From contig MU646808.1 of assembly GCA_026770585.1 (NCBI GenBank), forward strand, positions 166,473-177,961: a stretch of 11,489 nt of DNA, read 5' to 3'. The position numbers and the translations under genes were made by a program. Each line of letters opens with the position of its first letter. Positions within the stretch are counted from its first letter, which is position 1. Source of the DNA: Baffinella frigidus (Eukaryota; Cryptophyceae; Cryptomonadales; Baffinellaceae). The notes under the pieces are model-generated. The model saw only the letters and a program-made list of their open reading frames with translations, was not told the origin of the DNA and searched no databases. Shown piece by piece: positions 10,859-11,489 of this stretch.

Positions 10859-11437
10859 CTTTCACACCTCTCGCGCGATGCACCCCCCTCCCTGCACAAA
10901 CACGAGACCGGGCTCTAGACGAAGAGCCGCACACGAAGTTTCAGGCGCACAGTGGCCCCTTGCTGCCTGTCCGAGCCGACAGAGAGAGCAGATCCCGCGC
11001 CTTGCGAGAATTTGGACAGGTCGATTTCTGAGTTGACTAATCCAAGGGGTTGACTTAAGTTCGTCAAGTTCACTTCCAAATTGAAAAGTGGACGTTGACC
11101 TTTGGTAAAGTCAATTTGGATTCGATGAATTTTTTTTGTGGCTGAAAAAGGGGTGTTGATCACGAAAGGCCGAATCAACGAAATCAACCGCATCGAAAAA
11201 TACATTTTCGCTAAAAGTGGTGCACGGGCAGGTGGCTGGCACCCCGCGCCGCTGGGCAGCTACGAAAGGGACCCCCGCAGGGTGCCTTGGTATGAAAGAG
11301 GAGAGGGGCACACCCAGGAGAAGGATGCCCGCGAGACCGACGAGCAAATGTGTAAAATGAGTGAATCGCAGAATACAACTTTCGTGTGTCAACTTTAGAC
11401 CAGGAGCCACCGATCATGTTTCCCCAGAATCCTCTAC

Positions 11438-11477
<40 letters not shown>

Positions 11478-11489
11478 GAGAGAGAGAGA
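10859..11489. other. Upstream flank of PSMA7
   Basis: It should contain the PSMA7 5' UTR and promoter on the minus strand. No TATA box is obvious, and the first 150 nt are GC-rich. At 11030-11120 there are several GTTGAC/GTCAA words and a 9-bp inverted repeat (11076-11084, 11111-11119). A plus-strand frame at 11138-11398 has no recognisable domain and I do not call it a gene. (GA)n fills 11439-11489. Confidence 0.5.
11439..11489 (+). repeat. (GA)n microsatellite at window edge
   Basis: About 25 GA units with one C interruption near 11465; it continues out of the window. Confidence 0.95.

Noticed and set aside
10614-11036. 140-residue plus-strand open frame opposite exon 1
   Set aside because: It overlaps intron 1 and exon 1 of PSMA7 on the opposite strand, has an Arg/Ser-rich composition and shows no recognisable motif.
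11138-11398. 86-residue plus-strand open frame upstream of PSMA7
   Set aside because: No domain, no upstream signal, and overlapping frames on the other strand of similar length. Possible but unsupported.

Overview
The window is eukaryotic and subtelomeric. It opens with a perfect heptamer array (CCCTACA, i.e. TGTAGGG on the other strand). It then runs through about 3 kb of degenerate CCCTAAA/CCCCAAA telomere-like sequence mixed with duplicated fragments and miniature inverted-repeat elements. The rest is occupied by one intron-rich nuclear gene on the minus strand. The GC-rich exons, TTTAGGG-type telomere sequence and a plant-like C-terminal tail on the encoded protein suggest a unicellular alga or related protist. 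A cryptophyte is my guess, not something the sequence proves. No bacterial genes, tRNA, rRNA or CRISPR arrays were seen.

The one gene I can reconstruct fully is the 20S proteasome alpha-4 subunit (PSMA7 / plant PAD1 / yeast PRE6). It runs on the minus strand from an ATG at 10858 to a TAG at 3437. Nine exons (10858-10796, 10511-10404, 9969-9868, 8712-8639, 8455-8390, 6987-6894, 6120-6031, 5371-5291, 3526-3437) join in frame through eight GT-AG introns to give 768 nt, or 255 residues plus stop. About 90% of the 7.4 kb gene is intron. An AATAAA signal lies 40 nt after the stop. No single long ORF reveals this gene.

The introns are the striking part. They hold (i) partial copies of the neighbouring exons, nearly all in the sense orientation and usually copied with a splice-site edge; (ii) telomere-like heptamers, which make up practically all of intron 4 and the donor end of intron 6; (iii) an AT-rich AACGTT satellite module with shared ends that recurs in introns 6 and 8 directly before splice acceptors, resembling an introner-type element; (iv) short non-autonomous TA-flanked inverted-repeat elements of several families; (v) minisatellites and (GA)n tracts. 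In intron 5 a ~150 bp tandem triplication of the exon 6 region has one copy with a 62-nt stretch lacking any C, explained by about 15 strand-specific C-to-T changes relative to its sister copies.

Layout: 1-113 TGTAGGG array; 114-2260 degenerate telomere-like DNA with duplicated islands; 2290-3436 MITE-rich region and three copies of the PSMA7 3' end; 3437-10858 PSMA7 (minus); 10859-11489 upstream flank with GTTGAC-rich sequence and a (GA)n tract at the edge.
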